Origin: Alphaproteobacteria bacterium
GTDB taxonomy: Bacteria; Pseudomonadota; Alphaproteobacteria; Rickettsiales; UBA6187
Direction of reading: 5' to 3'
DNA: 6,934 nucleotides
Assembly (NCBI GenBank): GCA_024280585.1
Contig: JAJRPW010000060.1
Location: forward strand, 1 to 6,934
In this document: piece after piece, positions 6,679-6,934 of the stretch
Layout: every line of letters begins with the position of its first letter
How positions within the stretch are numbered: the stretch's first letter is position 1
Translations under genes and position numbers: made by a program
The notes under the pieces: model-generated
What the model saw: only the letters and a program-made list of their open reading frames with translations
The model's database searches: none
Told to the model about the DNA's origin: nothing

Positions 6679-6876
6679 TCAACGCGTGTCGTCTTTTTGT
6701 TTGGAACCTGTTCCAAATAGTCGTTCAGATCTGGTTAAACCGTTATCATAGCTTGCTGTTTTATTTCCATTAAATGAAATATCCAATTTCTTTTTTGATA
6801 TATCAATTCCAATATTGAATGTATAATTTAAATTTGTGTAACTATTCAGCGTGATTTTGCTAAGGATGCAGGTCAT
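6679..6876 (-). pseudogene. IS110-family transposase, N-terminal fragment
   Basis: The 65-codon frame carries NYTFNIGIDISKKKLDISFN about residues 17-36. The motif (F/Y)-x-(I/V)-G-(I/V)-D-(I/V)-S-K-x-x-L-D is the start of the RuvC-like DEDD catalytic domain of IS110-family transposases, with the first catalytic aspartate in GID. Homology continues only to about NKTASYDN; the rest (GLTRSERLFGTGSKQKDDTR) does not look like the family and then stops, while intact members have roughly 300-450 residues. The fragment is therefore cut off soon after the N-terminus. There is no clear ribosome site before ATG 6876, and the true start may be nearer the YTFNIGID block. Confidence 0.7.
6700..6717. repeat. 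18-bp palindrome at the breakpoint of the IS110 fragment
   Basis: TTTGGAACCTGTTCCAAA has perfect 8-bp arms (TTTGGAAC and GTTCCAAA) and a 2-base centre. It lies where the IS110 homology is lost. Such short-centred symmetry is typical of a site for a dimeric DNA-binding protein or recombinase; members of the IS1111 group of IS110 elements are known to insert into palindromic repeats. Confidence 0.45.
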
Positions 6877-6888
6877 TGATTAATCAGG

Positions 6889-6934
6889 CTTCTGAAACAG
6901 GACGTTTCAGAGAGCTTACATGGATGTATTCACG
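6889..6934. repeat. Hairpin repeat at the right edge, possibly an interspersed intergenic repeat
   Basis: TCTGAAAC-AGGAC-GTTTCAGA (6891-6911) is a perfect 8-bp stem with a 5-base loop, followed by GAGCTTACATGGATGTATTC and then ACG at the window end. The hairpin core followed by ACATGGATGTATT reminds me of intergenic repeats in gammaproteobacterial methanotroph genomes; this is recollection and could not be checked. The repeat is cut by the window boundary and lies just upstream of the IS110 fragment. Confidence 0.4.

Overview
The window looks like chromosomal sequence from a moderately AT-rich Gram-negative bacterium, most likely a gammaproteobacterium. An outer-membrane porin of the OprP type with a C-terminal phenylalanine gives the Gram-negative assignment. 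The right edge resembles intergenic repeats I remember from gammaproteobacterial methanotrophs (Methylococcales); that is memory only and unverified.

Layout, left to right. Positions 1-92 hold the last codons of a plus-strand dihydrolipoamide dehydrogenase gene. Next to it, and overlapping its stop codon, lies a decayed minus-strand IS5/IS4-superfamily transposase (about 89-645) with two in-frame stops and at least one frameshift. From 5936 down to 658 four genes run on the minus strand with short gaps (10, 51 and 28 bases). In transcription order they are a P-loop NTPase with a novel-looking N-terminal domain, a one-piece ABC exporter (membrane plus ATPase domain), a cytoplasmic alpha/beta hydrolase with an intact catalytic triad, and an OprP-family porin. 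A plausible sigma70 promoter and a 7-bp inverted repeat lie upstream of the first gene. From about 5940 to the right end there is no intact gene. This part holds a cluster of imperfect inverted repeats (about 6268-6503), several small palindromes, a truncated IS110-family transposase (6679-6876) and a hairpin repeat at the right edge.

How the genes may work together (inference): the four genes fit one operon handling a small molecule. The P-loop protein resembles enzymes that use ATP to activate a carboxylate or handle a cofactor (BioD/MobB/DUF1611-like). The hydrolase would cleave an ester, amide or related bond, the ABC protein would export a product across the inner membrane, and the porin would pass a solute across the outer membrane. 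I do not recognise the set as a named system. Mobile-element debris on both sides suggests an accessory block placed beside a housekeeping gene.
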